A DNA stretch of 16,688 bases, taken from NCBI GenBank assembly GCA_015679605.1, contig JAAAVE010000297.1:6839-23526 (forward strand). Direction: 5' to 3'. The notes under the pieces were generated by a model that saw nothing but the letters and a program-made list of their open reading frames with translations, searched no databases and was not told the origin of the DNA. The position numbers were made by a program, and so were the translations under genes. The DNA comes from Podila epigama (Eukaryota > Mortierellomycota > Mortierellomycetes > Mortierellales > Mortierellaceae). Below, in pieces: positions 1-11,005 of the stretch. How positions within the stretch are numbered: position 1 is the first letter of the stretch; every line of letters starts with the position of its first letter.

Positions 1-3000
1 GAACCCATGCCTTGCCGTGATGAGTCTGCAACTCAATCTCGCTCTCACCAATGGCTTGATAAAGTCGGACCGACTCAACCAAATGATGAAAGGTCTTTGC
101 CATATGGTTACCAACAAGAGGCACCGATTTCTTGTTGACTTGGCTCAAAACTGACAGAACCTGTGCATAAGCCTCAGCCTGTCGCGTTTCTGTGTTCAAG
201 ATTCTGACCAACTCATTCAATGCCTCAGTCAGTACTGCAACATTGGCTTCTGGATCAACCTGGGCAATCACATCCAGCAACTATCAAGTCAAGTGGAAGA
301 GAGAGAGAGTGGGGTGTATTAGCACATTTGGACTTTTTACATTTTGTGAGGCTGTAAACATTTGCGGCCTTAAAGGGAGAATCTCTTCCAAGATGCACAA
401 TTCACATACCATAGTGATAGACGAAGCTAAGTTAATCAAGGTTGCTGCGACGCGGTTAATGGACTTTGTAGCGCGCGCCTGATGAGAAACCAGTGTTCGT
501 GTCTGTTTGAGCTGAATATCCAAGGAACTGATAGCTGCCTTGGGAAGCGAGGTCCTGTATTAACGGAGAAGGAAGGTTGGACGTTAGCAAATAGTAGACG
601 TAAATAGGATAGTTAACAAAATGAAAAGAAAAAAAAGAAAGAGATTGCACGTACAAGTAGTTAAAGTACGAAACAGTGTCCACGCTTTGGAAGAGCTTGG
701 CAGGACCTTGCACAGCAGTGACCTCACGCACGTCTTCTGTTGGCACTTTGCCATTGAACAAGTCAAACTTGGCATCCTTGAAGGCGTTGTGCCAAAGGCG
801 GGCATGCCAGTTGTGCAAGATATCCTGAACCAAGCGGTTGAACATGGCTTGTGTATTCTCGTCAACGTCTACGTAAAAAAAAAGTGGGATATTAACAAAG
901 TAAAATTAGAATGAGAAGCACTTTGACATAACGGTTAAAAATATGCACACACATATATATCGCACTTATACCTTGAGTGTCCGAGTCAAGGACCCAAGCC
1001 AAGCGCTTATGGGGGACAAAGTCAATGGCAGAGCGAGTCGTCTGCTTCAAAGACATATCTTGCAGAGATTTAATCTCTTGCAACACATGCTTGTTCAGAC
1101 GCAAACCTGCAGGAAGAATCTGCTGCAGTTTGGAAAGCAACGCCATCTCCTTCACAGAACTTGAAAAGTCCATGATAGGATACATAAAGTCTTCAGCGGC
1201 CTGGTCAGTTGACGACTTGACCTTGGGATAGCCTTCCATTTGCTTCTGGACTCCTTCAATTTGCTTTTGGAGATGCTATATTTTAAAGAGGAGCGAGAAA
1301 GAACATTAGGAATAGTTGAAAAAAAGAGAACCGTTTTTGCGGTTAACTGAACAGGTAATATATATATACTTACAGCTGGGACATGCTTGATTGTCTTCAA
1401 CAACGCTGCACCATTCTCAGGACCCTGGTCCACAAAGTACAAAGTAGCAATGGCATCCACCAAAGTATCCTTGAACTCAGGCATGCTTCCAATGGCTCTG
1501 GCCTTGGCCAACACATCAGCATCAATAATTGCCTCATCCGACCAGACATCAATGGTCGATGCAATCTTCAAAAGCTCCTCTTCAACCTGAACAAGTTCAT
1601 TCGAGGCCAGAACTGAAGGGTGGAGACGTCTCCACAGGTTCTTCATCAAGGTACCTGTGGTCAAAACCATCGCCTCTGTCATGATGTGGAGGCTCTGGAA
1701 CAATGGACCAAAGAAATTTGAGGACAATCCAAGTAAGAATTCGCCAGATTCGGTCATCATCTTGACCAGGATCATGAGCTCGCCAACATTCACTGTTGGC
1801 TCTTGCACTGCATCCCAAACCATATCTCGCTTGTCAAGGAACAAGTGCAATTGGGTGGCCTAGAGAGAGGAAGTTTTTATCCATTACATTATTAGTTAAA
1901 GATGCAGAGAAGTATATGGGGGAACATTATCCACCCATCATAAGACAACGATGTGACCAAAAAAAAAAAAAAAAAAAAAAGGCGTCAAATAAACATACTT
2001 GTTCGTGGCTCAATCCATTGAGTCCAGTGATCCACTTGGTAACAATGCTCTTGATAGCATTCAGACAAGGATAAATCTCTGCAACGACAGGATGCTGCAG
2101 GTTCTTGTCCCAGAGTTGACGTTGGTGAAGATACGAAATCTGGATAGTGCTGGGTTTCTTGCCACGCGCATGCGCATAAACCTTTTCTTCGATATAGTCA
2201 ATCTTTTTCATGCGAATGAAAAGTCCCACCAATCTAGCCACTGCCTGATACTGAATCCAATCCGCTTGCGCATCCATGTTGGACTCGCAAAGTCTGCTAA
2301 TGGCCCAAAACAGGTTGGGATTAAGGCGCATGTCTGCAGGCTATTAAAAGTAATAAGAATCATGAACATGACCACTTTGCCAGTTAGAACATCATTTCTC
2401 CTTCCACATGTACTACTACATGTTCAACGAATATATATAAATCACATTACCTGACGTGTCCAAAATGTACTATCCAAGGACAACTTTGCGGCAAGCGATT
2501 CTTTCAACGAGGCCAGATGGGACATCAAAGGACTTTGGGCCAGCTGGCCAAGAATATGATCTACCATGACCGCCTGGGCGTGGCTGGACTCTTCCAGCTC
2601 ACGCGTCTCGAGAAGGTTACGGATCCATGTACTCCTCAACTCTGCATCATGGACTGAAGCTGTCTCCAAAAAGTATTGCGCTGCTGTCCAACTCAAGGTC
2701 GTAGGTGCATCAAGCAAGAGCAAGTGCATCAAGTACGATCCGTGCAAAGAGACGGTTGCTAACTTGGACTCTAGCGAAAATATGCGTCCGTCCAACATGC
2801 GTGGGCAGTTGGTGACCGAGAGGCTGCTCTCCAAAGTTGGCTCAACTGTGAACGAAGGCACCTCTAAGGTAGATGCTTCTGACGACTCTTGACCTTGTTG
2901 TCCAATCTCGCCTTCCAGGGTATAGACCTGGTGGACACCATGACGGAGAGCCATCTCCAAGGGCTCACCACGCTGCAGTCTCTCAACCACAAAACGGACG

Positions 3001-6000
3001 TAGAGCAACATCTCCTTGGCGTGAACTGTCTTCCATGGCATGGTCAACTTGAGATAATCCTGGATATAGTGATGAATCTGACTGATCATGGCTGGGACAC
3101 CAGATCCGCGGATGCCAAGAGTATTTGTGATCTTGGTGGCATCCTGCTGGTTGTTGATCCATTCGGCATCGACCAATGTAATCTCAACTCCACGGTTCCT
3201 CATCGCACGGGACAACTCGCCGTACCTGGGGTCAACAGTCATGAAGATTCTAAAGTTGGGATGAGGTTTGATGATTTTGACCTCTCCATCGACCAAGCCT
3301 CGTTCGTTCACCATAAGAGTTCCGTTCGGCTCCATCAAGGAGTTGAGTCGATCCAGGACTGAGGGGTTGCTGAGGTTGGCATTGTCAATCAGGAGCCAGT
3401 GTCCATGCTCAAGTGCATTGATCAAGGAACCATCAATCCACTCAAACCTGCCACTGACTGTAGCCACCTCCAAACTACGAAGAACTCCGAACTTTTCATC
3501 CAACTCGTTGACCTCCTTGACGAACTGCAGGCCGAATTCCTGAACCAGGTAACGGAGTTGGTTCAACAAGGATTCGATAGCATTGTTACGCATCACGCGT
3601 TCGTCGACCACACTGCGCTCAGAAGTGCTCTGCTTCACAAACTTGTCCTGTGATTGCAAGAGATAAAGATTCTGGCTAATCTCGCGCGCGTAGGCAACAT
3701 TGCTGACCTCACCACGGTTCTCAATGACAATCATCTCACGGCAGACACGGCTAGCAAGGCGCGAGAGTCCCAGCATGATGTGTTCCTGGTGGCGCGCAAT
3801 ATCGACTTGTTCAAATCCTCCCAAGATCTCCATCGTGTCCACTCCAGAATTCATTGAAAATTCCTCCAACTTGTTGCCGGTCAGGTTGGCCAAGTGTCGG
3901 ACGATCGAAGTCTTGCCGCTGGAGGTGGGACCCGTCAAGATGGCCATCCAATTGACTTCAACACATTTCATCAGGCCCTCCAGTGGAGTCAACAACGATT
4001 GCAAAAGATGCAAGTCCTTTCCGAGTACATTGCTCGTGTCACCATGGCAGCGAGGCAGGAGCGAGTGGCCGACCTGGAGGTGCTTGTCATCCAAGTGGTA
4101 GTAAGGGACACGCGTACGGTCATACTTTTGGCCAAAGATCTTTTCGAAAAGGTCGGTTGTCGCAGCACGATCCTCCTCTGTTCTCATCCTCTGCAAATAG
4201 ATCAGATCAAAGTGCTCAGCAGGATCATGATTGAAGCCAAGGCCATGATTGGGAAGGGTCATCAGCTCCATCCAGCGGAATACATCACGCAGGTTGAATT
4301 CCCAGGGACTACCCTTGCGGCCAAAGTTGAGCTTGACCATCGTCTCTTCATACATTTGGTAGTTAAAGTTGATCATGTTGCGAAGAGTAACATCATCGAC
4401 TTGAGGGAACAAATGTTTGCAAATGAACAGAATGTCACCATCAGACAACTGTTCAACAAAGACTTGCGTAAAGCGGTTAACAAAGGACTTTGGAAGACCC
4501 TTGCGACCACCTCCTTGCTGAAGAGGGTTCTGGGCAGCAAAAACACGAAAGTTCATGTTACAGGCAAACGTCCTGTCGAGCTCAGGGATGTAAACGGATC
4601 CACGATGGTCGAGACACGAGTTGAGACCCTCCAGCACACTCTGACTTGCCAAATTGATCTCATCCAAAAGTACCCAGTCTCCATTCTTCATTGCTTGCAA
4701 AAATGGTGCATCGCGCCAAGCAAACTCGCCACTGTTACCTCCCTCCACTGGAAGATCTGAACCAAAGAGATCCATCAGGTCGGTCTGCTCAGACAAATTG
4801 ATACGGACCAGATGATGGGCAGACGCCGTGGCAAGTGCCGAAATGAGCGATGTCTTGCCGACTCCGGGTGAACCCTCAAGTAGGATGGGCTTGCGAAGTT
4901 GAAGGGCACGCAAGACACGCATGGCATTGTCAGTGGTGGTAGGGGCCAAGAGTGTAAACTTGATCTTTTGATCTTGAAGTGTACCCTTCTCGATGTAAAA
5001 GGGAGTAATGCCGAACAGGTCATCGTCGTTCTTGACAGCTCCAGTACCCTCTGCAAAGACAGCGGCCTCACCCATATCCAGAACACGCTCATTCTTGCTC
5101 AACTCAGCAAGCGCCCGGAGACGGAACTCCTTGAGGAGATCACCCGAGAGAGAGGCACCACCGGCAGAAGCGTTGGAACCAAGACCGTCCAGCAGGACAA
5201 GACTTCCTCCATGAATAAACGCCTCTTCAGCCGTCAACTTGCCCTGGGCCATCAACGCGTTCATGAAGCGGACCCAGGCAAGAATATCACGCAAACTGAC
5301 CACCACACGGCTCTTGCCCAGTTCATGTGTAAACCAGGCAACAAAGTCCAAGATCCTCTCTGCAAATTTAGGCATCTTTTCCTTCTCCTTGATCTGCTCC
5401 TCGATAATCTTGACCAGATCATCACGATCGGTCACAGCTGGCACCCAGATCTCTGTGAATCGATTGCGGAGAGCTGGCGAAAGCTCCTTCTTGCCGTAAT
5501 CACCTCCAGGGTTCATCGTGGCAAGGAATTGGAAGTTGGGCACTCCATTCATCACCTCAACTGTCTTGCCACCTTTCTCAGCAAGCACGAGGAGACGTTG
5601 AGGTTCGAGCACACTGTTCAAACGCTCCAGGACCGAGTCGTCTGCAAGAGAGATTTCGTCCAGCAAGAACAAGTGACCCTCTTTCATGGACTGAACCAAA
5701 GGACCATCATGCCACTCGAACAAAGTGGTTGCCTGGCGGTAAGCCTTACGGAGTTCGATAATCTCTTGCTTGAGCTCAGTACCATCCTCCAAAGTCTTGG
5801 ACTCGAGTTGACCAGATTTCACAACATGCTCAAAGGCCTTGACAATGACATCCAGATCAGCCTCCTCTACCACAAACGAGATTTCGCCTCCAACCTTGCT
5901 GATAAAGTGGGTAAGCTGCATCTTTGTACTTGCGACAAATCCTTGGTTGTTACGGACAGGGCGCTGGCCTCCGAGAAGATCGGCCGTCTCAGTGTTTTGG

Positions 6001-9000
6001 TGACAGTTGACAATCACCAGCTCACGACCAAGATACTCTGCGAGCATTTGACAGACAGTTGTCTTTCCGCATCCAGTCTCTCCAACCAGTAGCACAGGTT
6101 CATTGTTCTTTAAGCAGCGGCTCACCAAAGTAAAGAGGCGCTTCATTGCCTTTGTCCACACAACATTCTCGCTGCCGCCATGGAAACGCTCGATATAATC
6201 CTGGACCTCAGCACAGTTGTACATTGCATCCAGATCCAAAGTACTGCGCATAACCTCCTCCAAGACCTCCTTGACAATAACACGTTCTTCGTCCTTGCGG
6301 CATCGCTCAGCCAGGATCATGTAGCCATCCCTGGCGAGCTCTTCATAACTGCCGGCTCCACGACCAGCCCATCGGAAGAGATCACGGAGGGTAATGAATC
6401 CATGCCCTTGCTCAAAGAGACGTGTCGTCTGACGACGCGCCATGAGCTTCTTGTACACATCTACAAGCCGCTTACAATAACTTGGGGCCATCGTACAACG
6501 ACGTGAAAGAATCGTCTCCAACTCGTTTTCCGGAATCTCGTCAAAGAACAGCTCCAAGAAACGGTTTCGGAATGCACGGGAAAGCTGCTTACGGCCTCCA
6601 TAGAGTCCTGCAGGGTTCTGCGTGGCAAAGAGCATAAAGTCTGGGTGAGGGCGTACTGTCTCACCTGTCTCGGGGATGACGAGCTCTCGGTTATCATCCA
6701 GCAAACGGTTCAATGCTTCGAGAACATCACTAGGCGCCAAGTTCAACTCATCAAGGACAATCCACCATCCGTTCTTGAGGGCCTCGACCAAGACTCCCTC
6801 CTGGAAAACAAGCTGACCCTCCGTGTTGGAGATGTAGGTTCCAATGTACTCTTGCAAGTCCGTGTGTTCGTGGTTGTTGATACGTACAAACTTGTGACCA
6901 AGACGGTGGGCGAGATATTCGATCATGGATGTCTTTCCTGCAGACGTTGGACCCTGGATCAAAATGGGGAACTTTCTGGTCATGACAACACGCGAGAGGT
7001 TGTTGAGGTTTTGCTCGACCGAGGCTGTCAAGATGTACTGACCGTCATCACGAATCTCATGGGAGCCGCACTGGAGCCAAAAGTGACCAAATTGAATCAA
7101 CTCTTTATCATCACCGGTCTCTGGCTTGCGAGGGATCTGAGTGATGACCTGGCGAGGGTTCTTGACGCCATTCAATAGATGCTGCTCTACTAAAGCACGG
7201 ACCACCTTTTCACTGTCCTTGTTCAATTGGGTCAAAAATGTCATGCTAAAGGCCTCATACATGGAACGTCTCAATCCATAGGTTCCCACAATCTCGCGCA
7301 CAAACTGTAGAGCACGCGTCAATGTACGCATGGAGAAATGTGGTCGTTGACCGGCACCATCTGCCAACTTGTGTGCGCCACTAAGAGCCTTGACTTTCAA
7401 ATAAAAATCTGCAATGTCCTCCAGAGCACGCTCATCACGAGAGACGACATCCTTGAGGTATCCCTTGACAATTTCAAGCAGGTCGGATTTGACTGCATCT
7501 GGTGGGTGAACGTAAAACTCGGTGAAGCGATTACGAAGACCAGGTGGAAGATCCTTCTTACCAACATCGGTTGCGGGATTCATGCAGGCAAAGACACGGA
7601 AGTTGGGATGACGCACAATGGGCTCAGAATCTCCACGCTCCGCCAAGAGGATACTGCCCTGCGCATCCTGCAATAACCCGCTCAGACTCTCCAAGGTCTC
7701 GGTAGTAGCCAAGTTGATTTCATCCAACAGAATCCAGTCACCCCGACGGACAGCCTTCACCAAGGCTCCCTCCAAAAAGGAAAAGATGAACTTTGCAGAG
7801 GAAGCCGAGTAGGTCTCCTTGAGCTGTGACAGTTTTTCGGAGAATGTTTGCCAATCCTTCTTGAGTGTTGGCGAGACCCTCTTGGACGACGAAGTCTCGG
7901 CGCCTGGTGACTGTTTGGGCGTTTCGAGTTTGCTCTCGGCCATCTCCACGGCCTTGGACCAGGTCTTGATCAACTGGTCCCACTTGTTCTTAGTATACAA
8001 CTTGTGGGCCAAGTTCATGAACTCTTGGTTCCTCTTTTTGGAAAAGGTCCGGATAAAGAGATCCTCAAACATGTTCTTGAGAGGCACGGCTAATACCTTG
8101 ACATCCACGGGCTTGAAACCTCCCAATAGATCGGATGAGTCGGATTGCTGTGACAAATTGATGACGATGAGATCGTGGTTCAAGAGCTGAGCGAGATGCT
8201 GTACAACTGTTGTCTTTCCTGTTCCTGTCTCACCAACCAACAACGTGGGCTCATTCAAGTGAACCGAAACAGCGATTCTCTCAAGCAGCTTCTTGGCATG
8301 GGCAGTGAGAGCAAAAGGTGAGCGCTTGACCTTGCGCAGCGACCCTCCGTCGGCCACATTTAGAATAGGCAAGGTAACGCGTCCAATCGTCACTGTTTTC
8401 TCCTCAATGGTGAGTTTCGGCTGGTGGTTATTAATGTAAAAGGACACGACCTCTTGCGACATTCCGAGCGATGCGCCCAGGCGGACCAAAACTTGAACCC
8501 AGACGTCGTATTCAGCAATCATGGAACAAAAACAATCCACAGCCTCTGAGAACAGATCCTGGAGAATTTCGGGGGCGACACCGCGTTTGGAGCTAATCAA
8601 GTTGCCAAGGACAGCATATCCACCTCGTCCAGAAATGAGAGTGTCGATACGAGTGCACCACTTCATGAGATCGCGAGGTGAAATCACACGCGAAACCATA
8701 GACTGAGATCCCGAGAATTCAGGTGAAGAAAATGTCTTGGAGATGCTGTGGAAGACTGTCATGATGAGCTTGGGCAGAATATCATCTCCCAGAGACCGGA
8801 ATCGCTCGTGAATGATTTGAGAAAGTTCTTCGTCCGAGAGAGAGTTGACAATGACACGAGTCCAAAGATTGCTTCCGATGCTTCCATCTGTACCGCTGAC
8901 ATTACGAGCAATAGCACGGCCGGATCGTGTTGGGATCATGGATTTTGTTGCAAACAACTGAAAGCCTTCACTGGCTGGGATCTTTTCACCTCTGCTAGCA

Positions 9001-10762
9001 ATGAACAGTGTTCTGGACTCGAGCAATGGTAAGAGAACAGACAAAACCTCCATGGGTGCCAAATCAATATCCTCAATCAAAAGCCACTTTCCATCCCGAA
9101 CAGCTGTTGTGAGCACTCCTGCCTGCCATCTGAAGGATCCTGGAGTTGAAGTTGAGACATATGTTCCAAGAAGAACCTTTGAATCTGTCTGATCTCCCAA
9201 GTGGATCTTTACAAGGTCTATATGAGAACAGAGAAAGGAAGGTGTTACGATTACTGTGATCATATAGAAAACATACTGAACAATTGGAAGATGGTACTAA
9301 TGCCAAAGCGGAGGGATAAAGGGATCATTTACCATCACGGCCGGTGACTCGTGCAACTTCTTCTACGAGAGCAGTCTTTCCAGCTCCAGTAACACCTTCC
9401 AGCAAGACGGGTGCGCCGATCGACAGGGCCAGACCAATCGAGTGCAGATTCTGCTTTGTCGTATCTGTCAAGACCAACTTGTGATTGGATAATGATGACT
9501 GTGCGTGTTCTGAGCTCGAAGAACGCGCCAACAAGACGCCACAGAGATTCACTGTATAGGGAGAGAGATCCTGAGCAGTGATCCGACGGACGTTATCGTT
9601 TGATGATGATGAAATGGTTGGGTTCTTGAAGAGACTGAGTTGTGCTGTAGCAATGCGATCCTGCTCCATAAGACTATTGGTTGAGTGAACACGAACTCTG
9701 TTAGTCATACCTGTCTACCCAAACAAATGTATATATATGTGAGAAATAAAAAACACGAATTCCTTACGTTAAGAGATCGGCTTTGAACTTTTGTGATCCA
9801 ACAAGCCAACTAATGTCTTCTCCTGACGTGAGATGCATCTTGAGTGCATCGCCAAGCTGATCATCCCTGATGTCGAGAATGATGGCCAAGCAGCGGATGG
9901 TCAGATACTTCAAGGCGTCGTCTCTGAAGTAAAGCAAGCGATAGATCGGGGTCCAATCCCACAATGGTACAAAGGTTGACGATGAATAGTTGAGGAGACG
10001 GAAACATGTCATCAAAGTATCCTGGACCCTCCGTGAAATCTCCTACATGAAAGAGTTAACATGAGAAAGCTGTTAAGAAGGTGGCTCCTATGAACGCTTC
10101 CCGCGGTTACTTGTTTTTTATATTCCCGACATGTTATATTACCAGGGATGGTGATGCGAAATCGTTGTCTGTCAGAGTATTAAGCCACTCGAGTGGTGAC
10201 GGGGCATGTGAAAAGATGCGGACAGCAAAGCTAAGAAGGCATCGGGTTTTGAGTTTGACAGAGTTGGAACAGATCAGATCAGCAACACGTTTACTTATGG
10301 TACCTATCATCATTTGTCCAATTCTTTTCTCTCTCGCGTTTACTTTTTCACTTACCTAATCGCTTGAGGTACAATAGGGAGGATCACAGCAAATGCCTTG
10401 GCCATACTCTCAAGATCCTGGAGCGAGGTGTTGCTTCCTTCTGTGGAGGTGGGGTCCATCTTGGACGAAAAGCCAGCAGTGAGCCAGCGTGCAATCAGAT
10501 CAAGGATAAGCGGTCTGTAAAGCTCTACAATCTTGACCGAGATGTTATCCTTCTTCAGCAAGTGGGAAATAATATTGAGGGCATGGTTGGTCTCTTCTGA
10601 TGTAAGAGGCACAGCACCATCGGCAAAGATAGCCAGTGCCTGACGTTGTGTATGAGTGAGTGGTGTAGACCCGACTGGAGGATGGGTATCAAGAAAGTCC
10701 AAAAGCTCTGTCGTTGCAAACGACAAGTCCATGGAAAGTGGGTCATGTAATATTGATGCCAT
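1..10762 (-). CDS. MDN1: Midasin, giant six-module AAA+ ATPase of 60S ribosome assembly (5' part, runs off the left edge)
   Basis: Midasin (Rea1/Mdn1) is a nuclear dynein-like AAA+ machine. In known systems it strips assembly factors (Rsa4, Ytm1-Erb1) from pre-60S particles. My model is complement(join(<1..280, 410..554, 655..868, 972..1275, 1374..1859, 1999..2340, 2451..9217, 9333..9697, 9768..10042, 10143..10293, 10356..10762)). All ten introns are GT-AG and keep frame, giving about 3245 codons. Walker A motifs: AAA1 GVTGAGKT (residues 379-386), AAA2 GETGTGKT (728-735), AAA3 GPTSAGKT (1155-1162), AAA4 GETGCGKT (1445-1452), AAA5 GSPGVGKT (1848-1855), AAA6 GPTSSGKT (2162-2169). Walker B follows each: LLIEDID, ILLDEIN, IVLDELN, LFLLDEIS, VLLDEIN and a degenerate LLIDNAN in AAA6. 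RNRF-type motifs occur in AAA2-4. A long charged helical insert separates Walker A and B in AAA2. The start ATG at 10762 has a good context (AGCATGG). Against about 4900-5600 residues in the family, the linker end, acidic region and MIDAS domain are missing only because the window ends. Family call very secure; small 5' exons slightly less so. Confidence 0.97.
1860..1998 (-). other. MDN1: MDN1 intron 6 carrying a 22-nt homopolymer
   Basis: This 139-nt GT-AG intron has a GTATGT donor at 1998 and a TCTCTCTAG acceptor ending at 1860. The plus strand shows 22 consecutive A at 1959-1980, so the pre-mRNA carries a U22 tract starting about 18 nt after the donor. Splicing joins Gln (CAA) to Ala (GCC) in phase 0. 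Confidence 0.85.
2451..9217 (-). other. MDN1: Giant uninterrupted MDN1 exon 5 encoding AAA1 Walker B through AAA6 and the linker start
   Basis: This single exon is 6767 nt long and encodes about 2255 residues without an intron. The acceptor is CATATAG at the 5' side (AG at 9219-9218) and the donor is CAG|GTAATG at 2450. Walker A motifs of AAA2 to AAA6 map to 8211-8234, 6930-6953, 6060-6083, 4851-4874 and 3909-3932. The other ten exons are 145-486 nt. Many open frames on the opposite strand here, one of nearly 400 codons at 4899-6092, are antisense shadows of this exon. Confidence 0.93.
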
Positions 10763-11000
10763 GCTGAAATAGTAAGAAAAAGAATGAGTATGAAGTAATA
10801 AAAATGCAAATGAAAATGAATGAATGGAATGAATGAATATGCTGAAGAAAAACAAGAGATACAAGAAGGAAGAAATACAACGACGATGCTGGCTAAAAGG
10901 ATTGAATGAGAGTGGAAAGCGAATGACAAAACGAGACCTTCCCTGAAAAACATATAAAAAAAAAAAAAAAAAAAATGAAAATAGTGACTGCTTGCTGTAT
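10763..11000 (-). promoter_or_regulatory. MDN1 promoter/5' UTR and PSS 3' flank
   Basis: This 238-nt spacer separates the PSS stop from the MDN1 start; both genes read on the minus strand. On the minus strand the MDN1-proximal part is pyrimidine-rich with repeated CATTCATTC-like steps, as in the other leaders here. It ends in TACTATTTCAGC just before the ATG, which resembles a 3' splice site, so a 5'-UTR intron is possible but unproven. A 20-A run (plus strand, 10956-10975) lies nearer the PSS end. No TATA box was recognised. Confidence 0.5.
10956..10975. repeat. Poly(A)/poly(T) run of 20
   Basis: Twenty consecutive A on the plus strand between the PSS 3' end and the MDN1 leader. On the minus strand, the transcribed strand of both genes, it is a T20 about 25 nt downstream of the PSS stop. 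It could act as a U-rich 3'-end element or simply be a slippage-prone homopolymer. Confidence 0.9.
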
Positions 11001-11005
11001 TTATT
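11000..11005 (-). terminator. AATAAA poly(A) signal overlapping the PSS stop codon
   Basis: On the minus strand the end of the gene reads GTC CAA TAA ATAC. The hexamer AATAAA therefore starts in the last sense codon (CAA) and contains the TAA stop (11003-11001). A U-rich tract follows within about 45 nt. It is a perfect hexamer, but use as the real cleavage signal is inferred. Confidence 0.45.

Noticed and set aside
3894-4760. Plus-strand open frame of 288 codons
   Set aside because: Antisense shadow of MDN1 AAA5/AAA6; low codon constraint on this strand, no recognisable domain.
4899-6092. Long plus-strand open frame of nearly 400 codons
   Set aside because: It lies wholly inside the MDN1 giant exon on the opposite strand. 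Its sequence has no domain sense, while the minus strand encodes clear AAA4/AAA5 motifs.
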